From Alphaproteobacteria bacterium UBA3637 (GTDB lineage Bacteria; Pseudomonadota; Alphaproteobacteria; CAAHEQ01; UBA3637), in contig DFKU01000010.1 of the NCBI GenBank assembly GCA_002373615.1, positions 1 through 37,641 on the forward strand: 37,641 nucleotides of DNA, given 5' to 3'. A model generated the notes under the pieces. That model made no database searches, was not told the DNA's origin, and worked only from the letters and a program-made list of their open reading frames with translations. Shown piece after piece: positions 21,128-29,121 of this stretch. Each line of letters begins with the position of its first letter. The stretch's first letter is position 1. Made by a program: the position numbers and the translations under genes.

Positions 21128-21848
21128 AGGGCCCGATGGTACAAAAGCTTGGGCCAGTGGGGATAATCAATTCACCATAACCGTCAGCGGGGTGAGTGAG
21201 GCTGTTTGCAATCATATGCAGAATATGAAAACTGCTTTGATTCAAAAGTTTGAGCCAACCGATTGCGCCACCTCCGCCACAGTTAAACTCACCTACAATG
21301 CTGATTTATCAACGGGAACAGCGGAAGAGGGGGCAGAAAATAAATGTCCAGCAGGCGGCACCTATAATGAAACAACGGGGGAATGTGTCTGCGAAGATGT
21401 CAGTTCTGATTCCTGCTGCGAATCAGGAAAATCCATTTGTGTGAAAGAAGATTTAAATACAGAGGAATGTCTTGAATATTCCTGTTGTAAAACAGGAAAA
21501 AGAAACTGGGTCCGCGAAGATTATGAATTAGGTTATGTTTATTTTTCTTGTTTTCCTGGGTGTGATGAAAATGAAACGGAATACTCAGAGAACATCGAAG
21601 ATGTTCGCGTATGCATGTCTTGTCAAAAATCTCAAGTTTATTGTCAAGCATATGGGTCTACGGGGCCTATACCTGGTTCTAAAGTAAAGAATAAGGATTT
21701 CTGTGTTGATGAAGTTAAATGTTGTAATGGAAAAGTCTATGAGTATGATGAACCAGGTTATCCTCAATTTGTAGTAACAGGTTGTTGTGAATCGGAAAAT
21801 TCGGAGGATTGCTGTCCGGCCGATGTTACCTGTACTTGGCGAGAATAA
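21018..21848 (+). CDS. Prepilin-like protein A, C-terminal part (Cys-rich)
   Basis: This is the continuation of prepilin A in the next frame. True homology starts at about 21069, after the G7 tract; the ATG at 21018 is probably not used. The segment TPSLSEFTN...ITVSGVSEAVCNHMQNM parallels prepilin B (PNLSEFN...IKVSGVKKAICENIL). After about residue 110 the chain becomes very rich in Cys, often as adjacent pairs: SCCESGKSIC, SCCKTGKRNW, KCCNGKVYEY, GCCESENSEDCCP. This points to an oxidised extracytoplasmic domain. A terminator follows 29 bases after the stop. No start codon with a ribosome binding site is seen for separate expression. Confidence 0.65.
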   Translation: MRPPNARLSWQDRSPWGGRTPSLSEFTNPTGYTFDVKGPDGTKAWASGDNQFTITVSGVSEAVCNHMQNMKTALIQKFEPTDCATSATVKLTYNADLSTGTAEEGAENKCPAGGTYNETTGECVCEDVSSDSCCESGKSICVKEDLNTEECLEYSCCKTGKRNWVREDYELGYVYFSCFPGCDENETEYSENIEDVRVCMSCQKSQVYCQAYGSTGPIPGSKVKNKDFCVDEVKCCNGKVYEYDEPGYPQFVVTGCCESENSEDCCPADVTCTWRE

Positions 21849-21877
21849 AGAATAAATTTAAAGGTTGTTATGCTATT

Positions 21878-21911
21878 GATTGGTGGTGAATTTTCACCGC
21901 CAATCTTTTTT
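21878..21911 (+). terminator. Rho-independent terminator of prepilin A
   Basis: GATTGGTGGTGAA (21878-21890) pairs with TTCACCGCCAATC (21893-21905), interrupted only by a T-G pair. A T-run follows. Confidence 0.88.
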
Positions 21912-21940
21912 ATATTTACGAAAAATTAACATTTAAATCT

Positions 21941-21961
21941 TTATCCATAAAGTTATCCACA
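21941..21961 (+). promoter_or_regulatory. DnaA box pair in an AT-rich gene-free stretch
   Basis: TTATCCACA (21953-21961) is a perfect DnaA box and TTATCCATA (21941-21949) a one-base variant, 12 bases apart on the same strand. A weaker TTATCCTTA lies near 22122. The 21912-22130 stretch has no convincing gene and is very AT-rich. It may be a DnaA-controlled promoter region or part of an origin. Confidence 0.4.
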
Positions 21962-22130
21962 TAAAAATAAGTCTATGATTATAATAGGGAATAATAAAAT
22001 TTACCCCCTTATAATTGTCGCATAATTTATATTATGTTCACCAATATCAAAAATTGAGAGGGGGGATTTTATCAAATGAAATTTTATGCAAGGAGTTATT
22101 TTAAATGATATTTTGCTTATTTTATCCTTA

Positions 22131-22160
22131 TAAAAAAAATCCGCCTGATTTTCGGCGGAC
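22131..22160 (-). terminator. Rho-independent terminator of trxA
   Basis: On the minus strand TCCGCC (22159-22154) pairs with GGCGGA (22145-22140), followed by a run of T (plus-strand A-run 22132-22139). It lies about 27 bases after the trxA stop. Confidence 0.85.
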
Positions 22161-22186
22161 ATTAAAAAAAGAGACTTTTATAAAAA

Positions 22187-22504
22187 CTATTTTAAATTTT
22201 CGTTAAGCCAATTTTGTAATTCAGCTTTTGTGGAAGCGCCATTGTGCGTTGCCTTCACTTGACCATCCTTAAATAAAATCATTGTCGGAATGCTTTGAAT
22301 TTCGTATTTTTCAGCCGTTGCAGCTGCCTCGTCTACATCCAATTTGACGATCTTCACTTTGTCAGACATTTCTTCGGACAGTTCTGTCACAATTGGCAAC
22401 ATTTGACGACAAGGTCCGCACCATGTGGCAAAAAAATCAACCAAAACAGGTTTATCTGCTCTTAATACTTCTGTTTCAAAATTTGTGTCATTTATCATTT
22501 CCAT
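22187..22504 (-). CDS. trxA: Thioredoxin
   Basis: The 105-residue protein is a classical thioredoxin that reduces disulfides in the cytosol. The active site is FFATWCGPCRQMLPIV (CGPC at about 32-35), preceded by KPVLVDF. The cis-Pro loop is IQSIPTMILFKDGQ. There is no signal peptide. AAAGGAAAAC precedes the ATG. It is a single-gene unit with its own terminator; the 154 bases upstream (22505-22658) are AT-rich and hold no clear promoter. Confidence 0.97.
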   Translation of the reverse strand: MEMINDTNFETEVLRADKPVLVDFFATWCGPCRQMLPIVTELSEEMSDKVKIVKLDVDEAAATAEKYEIQSIPTMILFKDGQVKATHNGASTKAELQNWLNENLK

Positions 22505-22658
22505 TTTGTTTTCCTTTCATTTAAGTTGTTTTTATAATCTTACATGTATGTACTCGGGTTTTTAAAATTTAAATTATCTAAATTCTTCGCAATCAACGCT
22601 TATCATTAAAATAATTTTCAAATTTTAGTTCCTTTCTTTTGACTTTTTTAATATAGAG

Positions 22659-24371
22659 TTAATTTTTTTCTTTGTCAATTGAATTTTGACAAGTCTGATA
22701 AATTGGCCAATTTCCGGCCACAACTGCATCCAATGAATCCAATGGTTCATTCATTAAATCACGATAAACCCAATAATTTACCATAATCCGTTCAATGAAA
22801 CTGCGCGTTTCCTTGGATGGTAAAGTTTCCAAAAACATCAAAGGATCGTTTTGATAATTCATCTTTTTTTCCCATTTCAATAAATTTCCGGGACCTGCAT
22901 TATAGGCAACGGCTGTTTTAATCAAATTATTTTGTACTTCATCCTGTTTCATAATTTTGGCCAGGTAAGTTTGTCCCAAGGCCAAATTATATTCAGGATC
23001 CTTTAATTTTCTTTCGTTCCATGTGCATTGCATTTCGGAGGCTAATTCTTTTGCTGTTTTTGGCATAATTTGCATTAAGCCCGTTGCCCCAACAGAACTT
23101 TGGGCCCGCTTGTTAAAGCATGATTCTTGGCGCACGAAAGCATACACAAGGGCTTTGTCCAATTGCCAATCATTTTCGGGGGTCCAATCAGGAAGCGGAT
23201 ACCTGGTTTTTCCGCCATTTAATGAGCCCACCATATTTTGTAGTGTGTTTGAAAAGCCATTTTTTTGAGAAATCAACCATAAAACCCCCTGTCCTTCCTC
23301 ATCAGCTTCCAAATATAGTTTTGAAAATTCATCAATTGCCCATTTTTCTTTTCCAATTTGTTTCAGGGCATAGAATCTTTCCAAAGCCGGATGCGAAAAA
23401 TCAGCACTCATTTCTTCTTCCGGTAAAGAAGGCTTGTCCCACACATGATCCAAATTATTTCCCAATGCTCTTAAGGCCAAAATTCCATAAAAATAACGGG
23501 GATATGAGGCCGCTTTTTCAAGAAGATCCCCAGCTCTTTTAAAGGAACCAGCCCTTATATAGGCTCGAACGGCCCAAAAAGATGCCCGTGCGATTAAAGC
23601 ATCCGAAGAGGCTGACTTGCTGGCTTTTTCAAAAAAATTTCCTGCTTTTTCAAAGTCTTGTGACCTCCATTCAAGAAGCCCGGCTAACCAATAAGCAAAA
23701 GCAGGCGGTGAATAGGTTTTCTTTAAGACAGATTCTACCTGCTCTTTTGCTAATTTATCTTCGTTATCCAAAAAATAAGAATATCCAAGGGCAATCCTGG
23801 CGATATTTAAATCTGCATCCTTAAATAATTTTTTTGTTTCTTTTTCTTCTAGAACTTTTTTAGCATTTAAAGTTTTTCCCTGAGCTAAATATCTGGCAAA
23901 TTGATTTCTTTTTTTGATCGCTTTTAATCGTTTTTGGGAATTTAAGTAAGAAAAAGAGAGACTTCGAACAGAATCAAGCGGTTCAATTCTGGCCACAGAA
24001 TCGCATGCTTTTGTATTACCGCCAAAGATCCCCTTGGGACGAGCTAACTTTTTTATTTTTTTTTGCTGCCCCAGAGCATAAATTTCTGAGGCAATTGGAT
24101 AATCTGCATATTCCTGCATCCAATTTTGAATTTCAGGGGTTGATGTTTTATATTTTGGGGAAAAATAACGCTCATATAAAATGTATCCTTTTAGTATGGT
24201 ATTTTCTATTTGTTTTTCTTTGTTTTGTGCATCCTTTATTTTTCCCATTTTTTGTAATTGAAACACCTCCTTATACAAGGAGACTTCCTTATCAGATAAA
24301 ATTTGTTGCTGAGCAAACAGCTGACAAGGGAAAATCAGAAATAAAATTCCAAAAATAAATATCTTTTTCAT
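22659..24371 (-). CDS. slt: Soluble lytic murein transglycosylase
   Basis: The 570-residue product has a signal peptide (ends near CQLFA) and a long helical superhelix with TPR-like repeats (about 30-400). A C-terminal SLT domain follows. The catalytic Glu is in YAFVRQESCFNKRAQSSVGA, followed by TGLMQIMPKTA, NLALGQTYL and VAYNAGPGNLLKW, all diagnostic. It cleaves the glycan strands of peptidoglycan to 1,6-anhydro products in the periplasm. Its ATG overlaps the stop of the preceding minus-strand gene by 4 bases, so it is the second gene of that operon. Confidence 0.93.
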   Translation of the reverse strand: MKKIFIFGILFLIFPCQLFAQQQILSDKEVSLYKEVFQLQKMGKIKDAQNKEKQIENTILKGYILYERYFSPKYKTSTPEIQNWMQEYADYPIASEIYALGQQKKIKKLARPKGIFGGNTKACDSVARIEPLDSVRSLSFSYLNSQKRLKAIKKRNQFARYLAQGKTLNAKKVLEEKETKKLFKDADLNIARIALGYSYFLDNEDKLAKEQVESVLKKTYSPPAFAYWLAGLLEWRSQDFEKAGNFFEKASKSASSDALIARASFWAVRAYIRAGSFKRAGDLLEKAASYPRYFYGILALRALGNNLDHVWDKPSLPEEEMSADFSHPALERFYALKQIGKEKWAIDEFSKLYLEADEEGQGVLWLISQKNGFSNTLQNMVGSLNGGKTRYPLPDWTPENDWQLDKALVYAFVRQESCFNKRAQSSVGATGLMQIMPKTAKELASEMQCTWNERKLKDPEYNLALGQTYLAKIMKQDEVQNNLIKTAVAYNAGPGNLLKWEKKMNYQNDPLMFLETLPSKETRSFIERIMVNYWVYRDLMNEPLDSLDAVVAGNWPIYQTCQNSIDKEKN

Positions 24372-25033
24372 TCTGATATCATATCTTGTTCTTTTGGAAC
24401 GGGAACAAACTGAACCTTTTCTTTACATTTTTTTTCGGACCATCCTTCAACTTGACAAGATTGTATATCCAATTTTGGCTCATTCGTTATTTGTTCACAT
24501 GACGTTCCAGTAAAGACATATTTTTTAGCAAATACATTTTGTTTGGCAATATTTTTAAAAAGAAATTTTTTAGTGACTGAACCAATGGTAAAATCACCAG
24601 AAAAAGATTTTATTTCTTTTTTCAGAGCATTACCAATCACAAATGTAGCAGAGCAAAAAGATGCATTCCTGTTAGAAGTTAATGTTGCATGAATATCAGT
24701 TATTGTCAGTACAATTTTTTGTTGATTGTCATCTTCTTCTGACTCCTCGATTTCTTCCATAGGATCTATGCTATCTTGAACGGATTCTGGGGTATCCTGT
24801 TTTGTAAACAAATCCTCATCTTCTGTAACGGATTTATCCAAAGGTGGTTCTACATTTGCTTCTGATGATTCTTCGTTTGGAATGACTACAGTCTCTTTTG
24901 ATTGAGCATCCAATTTTTTATAATTAGCTGTTGAAAAACCAGAAAGTTCTGGAAATAAGGAATCTTCTGTTGAGTTTTGCGCCAAAGCAATACAAGAAAT
25001 TGAAAGCGATGCTAAAATCAAAAATAATTTCAT
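24368..25033 (-). CDS. Hypothetical exported acidic protein, upstream of slt
   Basis: The 221-residue product starts with a signal peptide (MKLFLILASLSISCIALA, cleavage before QNS). Residues about 45-105 are acidic and low-complexity (Glu/Asp/Ser/Pro). A folded C-terminal part of about 115 residues has strand-like stretches (KIVLTITDIHATLTS, NASFCSATFVIGNALKK, SFSGDFTIGSVTKKFLF). Four Cys (one in SFCSA, then GTSCEQ, IQSCQ, KKCKE) could form two disulfides. The fold looks like a small beta-sandwich, but I recognise no family. It overlaps slt by 4 bases, so a periplasmic role near the wall enzyme is plausible. Confidence 0.8.
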   Translation of the reverse strand: MKLFLILASLSISCIALAQNSTEDSLFPELSGFSTANYKKLDAQSKETVVIPNEESSEANVEPPLDKSVTEDEDLFTKQDTPESVQDSIDPMEEIEESEEDDNQQKIVLTITDIHATLTSNRNASFCSATFVIGNALKKEIKSFSGDFTIGSVTKKFLFKNIAKQNVFAKKYVFTGTSCEQITNEPKLDIQSCQVEGWSEKKCKEKVQFVPVPKEQDMISE

Positions 25034-25059
25034 TTATTCTCCCTTTTTAAATTTTTTTG

Positions 25060-25087
25060 TTGATTAAAATTCTTGAATGAGTATAAA
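25060..25087 (+). promoter_or_regulatory. Candidate promoter of the S66 peptidase gene
   Basis: TTGATT (25060-25065) and TATAAA (25082-25087) are 16 bases apart, 41 bases before the ATG at 25129. Confidence 0.5.
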
Positions 25088-25128
25088 ATAAGAAAAAACA
25101 AATAGCAATACTTTTTTGAGGAGAGTAA

Positions 25129-26007
25129 ATGAAAAAAATAAAAATTATCGCACCATCTTCTTATGTTCCTGGTTTAACACCGGAAAAATTAATGACTGTT
25201 TCTCAATTTTTTAATAAATTGAACTATCAGGTAGAATTTGGCGAACACTTATTTAAGAAAAAGTATTTCTTTGCGGGTACTGATAAAGAAAGATTAGTTG
25301 ATTTGGACAAGGCTTTTTCCGGTGATTCAGATGTTGTTTTGGCTTTGCGTGGTGGTTGCGGGCTTTTGCATTTATTAGATAAAATTGATTATGAAATGAT
25401 TTCAAAGCATCAGAAACCATTTTTCGGCTATTCTGATACTACAGCCTTTCAAAATGCCCTTTGTGCGAAAATTGAAATGCCCTCTTTTTCCGGTTTTTTG
25501 GCAAAAGATTTTATTGAAGGAATATCCCCTCTAACAAAAAAAACTTTGCTTAAATGTTTAAAAAATGAAGGCCAAGTTTTTAAAACTTCTTTTCTTTCAA
25601 AAGGGAAAGCATCCGGTATTTTATTGGGGGGGAATTTACGTGTTTTTAATTCTTTATTGGGGACACCTTATTTCCCAGATATGCGCGATAAAATATTGAT
25701 TTTAGAAGATGTGGGGGAAGCGCCATTTCAAATAGATAATATGTTGATGCAATTAAGATTGACAGGTATTTTTAATCAAATTAACGGATTGATTTTAGGG
25801 GATTTTTCACATGTTGGAAATGAAAAAGATGAAAAGACACTGAATCATATGATTAAAGAATATTTTTCAGATGCCCCCTACCCTGTGGCCAGATTAAAAA
25901 AATATTCTCATGAAAAGGATCATGTCGTGATTCCTTTTGGTGGGATGGTTCATTTGGATTCAACAAAAGGAATAATTACACTTGACAAACTAAAACAGTT
26001 CAGGTAA
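25129..26007 (+). CDS. ldcA: LD-carboxypeptidase, peptidase family S66
   Basis: The 292-residue protein matches the S66 family, which removes the terminal D-Ala from muropeptide tetrapeptides during wall recycling. The start KIKIIAPSSYVPG, the strand VVLALRGGCGLLHLLDKIDY and the nucleophile region PFFGYSDTTAFQ (Ser in GYSD) are present. The Glu region LILEDVGEAPFQIDNMLMQL and the C-terminal His region HEKDHVVIPFGG also fit, so the Ser-Glu-His triad appears complete. No signal peptide is seen, as expected for the cytosolic enzyme. TGAGGAGAG precedes the ATG. An AsmA-like gene follows after 30 bases. Confidence 0.9.
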   Translation: MKKIKIIAPSSYVPGLTPEKLMTVSQFFNKLNYQVEFGEHLFKKKYFFAGTDKERLVDLDKAFSGDSDVVLALRGGCGLLHLLDKIDYEMISKHQKPFFGYSDTTAFQNALCAKIEMPSFSGFLAKDFIEGISPLTKKTLLKCLKNEGQVFKTSFLSKGKASGILLGGNLRVFNSLLGTPYFPDMRDKILILEDVGEAPFQIDNMLMQLRLTGIFNQINGLILGDFSHVGNEKDEKTLNHMIKEYFSDAPYPVARLKKYSHEKDHVVIPFGGMVHLDSTKGIITLDKLKQFR

Positions 26008-26037
26008 AAATAAAATACATAACAGAAAGGATATAAA

Positions 26038-26811
26038 ATGAAAAAACTTTTAAAAATTTTATTGGCCATTTTGCTTGCAATTATTGCTTTGGTGGTTGTT
26101 GCATATTTAACTGCTGGTATTTGGTTAAAAACGGCTGTATCAACTTTTATTCCACAAATGACAAAAACACCGGCCTCATTGGAAAAAGCTGATGTTTCCT
26201 TGTTGAGTGGGAAAATTTCCTTAAAAGGTTTTAAAATTGGAAATCCTGCTGGTTTTGTCAGTAAAAACGCTTTTGAATTGGCCGAAATATCGGTTAAATT
26301 TGAACCAAAATCTTTGTTTTCATCCAAAATTATTATCAATGAAATTAAAATTGACGGGACAAAAATTGCTGCTGAATTGGCCCAAACTGGAAATGTGAAT
26401 TTAATGATTTTAAATGATAATATCCAAGGCTATCTTGGAAATCCAACACAAAACGATCCCAACAATTCAAATAAAATAGCACAGAAGAAAAATGAAGAAA
26501 AATCTGAAAAAGCTGTTTTGGTAAAGGATTTAAGAATAACAAATTCTTCTTTAGATTTTGCATTTATGACTCAAAAAATGAAAGTCAAACTTCCTGATAT
26601 TCAGCAAAAAAATATCGGGGAAAAGAAAAAAGAAACTTTACCTGATTTAGTGGCTGATATCTTTGGAACTTTAAGTGCTTCTTCTATGGCTGAGATGACA
26701 AAAGCGGGACGCGATTCCGTCAATAAAATGTTGGATAATTTGGCTGGCAGATCCAATGAAACTGCCGGATTTGTTAAAAGTTTAAAAGCTGAAATGAAAA
26801 ATGTATTTTAA
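26038..26811 (+). CDS. AsmA-like membrane-anchored protein
   Basis: The 257-residue protein starts with a membrane anchor (LLKILLAILLAIIALVVVAY, about 4-23). Then come AsmA-type strands: ADVSLLSGKISLKGFKIGNP and AEISVKFEPKSLFSSKIIIN, then EIKIDGTKI. A second strand region (VLVKDLRITNSSLDFAF) follows a Lys/Asn/Gln-rich insert. AsmA relatives form periplasmic bridges for lipid traffic. This one is short and would not span the periplasm, so the precise role is unclear. It shares a direction and a short gap with the S66 gene and ends at a terminator. Confidence 0.75.
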   Translation: MKKLLKILLAILLAIIALVVVAYLTAGIWLKTAVSTFIPQMTKTPASLEKADVSLLSGKISLKGFKIGNPAGFVSKNAFELAEISVKFEPKSLFSSKIIINEIKIDGTKIAAELAQTGNVNLMILNDNIQGYLGNPTQNDPNNSNKIAQKKNEEKSEKAVLVKDLRITNSSLDFAFMTQKMKVKLPDIQQKNIGEKKKETLPDLVADIFGTLSASSMAEMTKAGRDSVNKMLDNLAGRSNETAGFVKSLKAEMKNVF

Positions 26812-26826
26812 GGAAAACCAGAACTT

Positions 26827-26854
26827 AAAAGCCCTGCTTAGTCAGAGTTTTTTT
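26827..26854 (+). terminator. Terminator of the S66/AsmA-like unit
   Basis: AAAAGCCCTG (26827-26836) pairs with CAGAGTTTTT (26843-26852) around CTTAGT, with one mismatch and one G-T pair. The T-run continues to 26854. It overlaps the convergent dnaG stop codon. Confidence 0.6.
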
Positions 26855-28550
26855 ATTCCTCAAAGCTAGAAAGTTTATCTATTTCACTGGACAAAATATC
26901 TAATTCTTTTTTGATCTCAGGATTTTCCGTTTTAAGGTATTCTGATTGTTTATCTGAAAATTCTTTTTTAAGGTGTTTTAAACGGAGTATATTTAACATT
27001 TGTCCCACTTCTTCTTCAACATTTTCAGGACTTAAACGCTTTTTGTAATTTTCTACTGCTTCTTCTAAATTATTCGGAATCAGCAAGTCAGTTCCATTTA
27101 GAATAGCCTCACACCAACCATGGAAAAGGGCTTCTTCTTGAACTCCCTGAAATGGATTAATCTCCATCAAGGTATCCACAAAATTTCCTAATTTTTCAGG
27201 GAAAGCATATAAATACGAAAGAAGTAAAGTATTATCAGAAGTGGGAAGTTTTATTTTTGGCACCGGTGTATAATTTTTATGTGTCAGTTGATAAGTTAAA
27301 TTTTTTAAACGTCTTTTGATTTCATGCTCATACAGTGCCTGCACTTCTTTGTTTTTTATTTCCTTGACGGCTGATAAAGCATTTTCTTGCAATTTTGCCA
27401 TGCGCTCAGGCGTTGAATAAGTATTTGTATTTAAAATGTTTTCCCAAAATACATCAATCAGGCTTTTAGCGTTTCTTATTACCCGCTTAAATTCATCAGG
27501 GCCTTTTGTCCGAATCATATCATCAGGATCCATTCCATCGGATAATATCGCAAACTTTAAAGATTTTCCGGGTACCAAAATCGGTAGAGCCCTGTTCATC
27601 GCACGAATCATGGCGTGCTGCCCTGCCCCATCCCCATCAAAGCAAATAGTGGGTTCATCACATAAACGCCATAAAATTTGAATTTGATTTTCAGTCAGGG
27701 CCGTGCCCATTGGGGCAACCGTTTGTGTAAAACCTGCCTGATGCAGAGAGATGACATCCATATTTCCTTCTACCAAAATCGCTGTGTTTTTTTGACGAAT
27801 AGTGTCAATGGCAAAGGGGAGTTCAAATAACTGTTCTCCTTTATGAAATAACTCTGTTTCTGGGGAATTTAAATATTTAGGTTCAATTTTTTCCAACACC
27901 CGGCCGCTAAATCCAATCACTCGTTTTTTGCGATCAAAAACAGGAAACATGACGCGATCATAAAAATAATCATGAAGAGTCTGATATTGAGTGTTTCGTG
28001 CCAATAATCCCAAAGATTGACAGGCCTTTAAATCGATTCGTTTTTCTTCTAAAAATTTGAGTAAAAGGGAACCCCGTGGCGCATAGCCTAAACGGAATTT
28101 TTGAGCTGTTTCTGCTGATAGCCCCCGTTTTTGAAAATATTCTCTGGCTTTTGCACCATTGAAGCTAAACAGTTGATTTTGATAAAATTGGCAAACTTGT
28201 TCCATAATTTCCAATAAATCAGCACGTTTTTTTTCACGCGCAACATCCACTTTATTGGGTTCCGGCATTTTCATGCCTGCCATATTGGCCAACAATTCAA
28301 TTGCTTCCATAAAAGGAAGTTTTTCGGCCTCCATCAAAAAACGAATAGCATCTCCGTGGGCCCCACAGCCAAAACAATGGTAAAAGCCTTTCGTATCATT
28401 GACGGTAAAGGAAGGTGTTTTTTCTTTATGAAAAGGGCATAACCCCAAAGCTTCACGACCGCGGTGTGTCAATTTGACATGCCGCCGAATAACATCTGAA
28501 AGGACAATCCTTTCCCGTAATTCATCCACAAAGCCTTGGGGTAGAATCAT
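26853..28550 (-). CDS. dnaG: DNA primase DnaG
   Basis: The 565-residue primase makes RNA primers at the fork with DnaB. The N-terminal zinc ribbon is CPFHKEKTPSFTV with the second pair in YHCFGCGAHGDAI (about 38-66). The RNA polymerase core follows (FRLGYAPRGSLLLKFL; RVIGFSGRVLE). The TOPRIM domain carries ILVEGNMDVISLHQAGF and ICFDGDGAGQHA. The C-terminal helicase-binding part is poorly conserved. The gene lies 2 bases after yqeY in one minus-strand operon; rpoD, a frequent neighbour, is not present. Confidence 0.96.
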   Translation of the reverse strand: MILPQGFVDELRERIVLSDVIRRHVKLTHRGREALGLCPFHKEKTPSFTVNDTKGFYHCFGCGAHGDAIRFLMEAEKLPFMEAIELLANMAGMKMPEPNKVDVAREKKRADLLEIMEQVCQFYQNQLFSFNGAKAREYFQKRGLSAETAQKFRLGYAPRGSLLLKFLEEKRIDLKACQSLGLLARNTQYQTLHDYFYDRVMFPVFDRKKRVIGFSGRVLEKIEPKYLNSPETELFHKGEQLFELPFAIDTIRQKNTAILVEGNMDVISLHQAGFTQTVAPMGTALTENQIQILWRLCDEPTICFDGDGAGQHAMIRAMNRALPILVPGKSLKFAILSDGMDPDDMIRTKGPDEFKRVIRNAKSLIDVFWENILNTNTYSTPERMAKLQENALSAVKEIKNKEVQALYEHEIKRRLKNLTYQLTHKNYTPVPKIKLPTSDNTLLLSYLYAFPEKLGNFVDTLMEINPFQGVQEEALFHGWCEAILNGTDLLIPNNLEEAVENYKKRLSPENVEEEVGQMLNILRLKHLKKEFSDKQSEYLKTENPEIKKELDILSSEIDKLSSFEE

Positions 28551-28552
28551 AT

Positions 28553-29011
28553 TTACCCAGCCAGTTGCGCTTTGATTTCGCCTGAGACAGCCCCAAAGTC
28601 CATTTTACCAGCGTACTTACCGCGCAACAGTCCCATCACTTTTCCCATGTCTTTCATGGTGGTAGCCCCTGTTTCAGCGATAGCAGCTTTAATGGCCTCT
28701 TTTACTTCTTCAGCATCCATTTGTTTTGGCAAGAAAGATTGGATAATGTCCACTTCCTTTTGTTCGGCGGCTGCTAATTCAGCACGTCCCCCTTGCGTAT
28801 AAAGGGCAATACTTTCTTTGCGTTGTTTAATCATTCCTTGTAAGACGCTTAAAATAGCGTCATCAGAAATCCCGTCCATATTTCCTTTTGTGCGGTCCGC
28901 AATATCCTTATCTTTAATGGTGGAATTGATTAAGCGGAGTGTGTCCACTTTTTCTTTTTCACCGGCCTTCATGGCTTCAATCAGTTGTTTTTTTATTTCT
29001 TCACGTATCAT
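28553..29011 (-). CDS. yqeY: GatB/YqeY domain protein
   Basis: The 152-residue protein is a YqeY family member, related to the tail of the GatB amidotransferase subunit. Motifs include EAMKAGEKEKVDTLRLINS, ALYTQGGRAELAAAEQKEVD and FLPKQMDAEEVKEAIK, ending in a KGKMDFGAVSG-like stretch (AGKMDFGAVSGEIK). I chose ATG 29011 because AAGGAGGT lies 7 bases upstream; the ATG at 29053 has no such site. Its biochemical role is unresolved, but it often precedes dnaG in alphaproteobacteria, as here. Confidence 0.93.
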   Translation of the reverse strand: MIREEIKKQLIEAMKAGEKEKVDTLRLINSTIKDKDIADRTKGNMDGISDDAILSVLQGMIKQRKESIALYTQGGRAELAAAEQKEVDIIQSFLPKQMDAEEVKEAIKAAIAETGATTMKDMGKVMGLLRGKYAGKMDFGAVSGEIKAQLAG

Positions 29012-29033
29012 TTGATACCTCCTTGACCTGATC

Positions 29034-29039
29034 AGTATA
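29034..29039 (-). promoter_or_regulatory. -10 element for yqeY-dnaG
   Basis: On the minus strand TATACT lies 22 bases before the yqeY ATG. The -35 at 17 bases is poor (TTTCTT). It is divergent from the prepilin peptidase promoter. Confidence 0.4.
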
Positions 29040-29070
29040 GCTTTTTTTATCAAAAAAAGAAAGTTTTTTA

Positions 29071-29099
29071 TTGCCTGTTTTAAATTTTTTTGCTATACC
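29071..29099 (+). promoter_or_regulatory. Sigma70-type promoter of the prepilin peptidase gene
   Basis: TTGCCT (29071-29076) and TATACC (29094-29099) are 17 bases apart. CAGGAG and the ATG at 29122 follow. Confidence 0.6.
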
Positions 29100-29121
29100 T
29101 AATTGGAAAACAGGAGAAAAC

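Noticed and set aside
21912..22186. Calling this stretch the chromosome origin
   Set aside because: There are only one perfect and one near-match DnaA box, no clear unwinding element and none of the usual alphaproteobacterial origin neighbours.
22105..22206. A 33-codon ORF with AAGGAG upstream in the 21912-22186 stretch
   Set aside because: It runs through the trxA terminator hairpin and into the trxA stop region on the other strand, and its product is Lys/Phe-rich without a recognisable feature. The ribosome binding site is probably chance.
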